Origin: Prinia subflava
Lineage: Eukaryota > Chordata > Aves > Passeriformes > Cisticolidae
Reading direction: 5' to 3'
DNA: 64,000 nucleotides
Assembly (NCBI RefSeq): GCF_021018805.1
Contig: NC_086251.1
Coordinates: 39,006,767-39,070,766, forward strand
A model generated the notes under the pieces. That model saw nothing but the letters and a program-made list of their open reading frames with translations, did no database searches and had not been told where the DNA came from. The translations under genes were made by a program, and so were the position numbers. The number at the start of each line of letters is the position of its first letter. Within the stretch, counting starts at the first letter, position 1. Below are positions 63,961 to 64,000 of this stretch, in pieces.

Positions 63961-64000
63961 GCTGGCAGCTCAGCGGAGGTTGTTTTGTGGAGGAGAGAGC

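Noticed and set aside
57990..64000. PAX9 coding exons
   Set aside because: Expected next by synteny, but no paired-box translation exists in any frame. The MEP start near 58011 continues with unrelated sequence.

Overview
The window is vertebrate nuclear DNA, almost certainly from a bird. It contains one protein-coding gene I can support, the two-exon homeobox gene NKX2-8, on the minus strand at about 13.86-16.19 kb. The avian call rests on repeated CR1 LINE fragments (128-640, 3.8-4.0, 23.1-23.7, 36.3-36.5 and 41.6-42.1 kb) and on two LTRs of bird-type endogenous retroviruses (6,695-7,279 and about 33.94-34.40 kb). I recognised the LTRs from memory of bird repeats, and the second type suggests a passerine. 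No prokaryotic features, CRISPR array or tRNA were seen.

Layout. 0.1-14 kb is downstream of NKX2-8: old CR1 and LTR debris, unique AT-rich DNA, and segments that look like conserved non-coding elements (about 2.84-3.07, 12.25-12.62 and 13.40-13.60 kb). 14.24-16.03 kb is the NKX2-8 coding region: exon 1 with the TN (tinman) motif, a 1,086-bp intron with consensus splice sites, and exon 2 with a Tyr54 NK2-class homeodomain, the NK2-specific domain and a conserved C-terminal tail. A TATA box lies inside a 14-bp palindrome at 16,210-16,223. 17-20 kb is a chain of CpG-rich blocks, one with a canonical plus-strand TATA box at 18,701. 20-54 kb is a gene desert with scattered CR1 and LTR pieces, microsatellites, an ancient L2-type LINE relic at about 26.5-26.8 kb beside a consensus GLI motif, and more candidate conserved elements. 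54-64 kb becomes CpG-rich again in several separate blocks.

How it fits together. In human, mouse and chicken the known order is NKX2-1, NKX2-8 (Nkx2-9 in mouse), PAX9, with NKX2-8 and PAX9 transcribed away from each other. If synteny holds, the window runs from beyond the 3' side of NKX2-8, across the shared NKX2-8/PAX9 regulatory interval, into CpG-rich DNA upstream of PAX9. The PAX9 paired-box exon is not in the window. I see no novel protein system. The interest is regulatory: a forkhead-like/TATA palindrome at the NKX2-8 promoter, a possible divergent promoter, a GLI motif next to a LINE relic, and several candidate enhancers. CpG blocks and conserved elements were judged by eye, without alignment.
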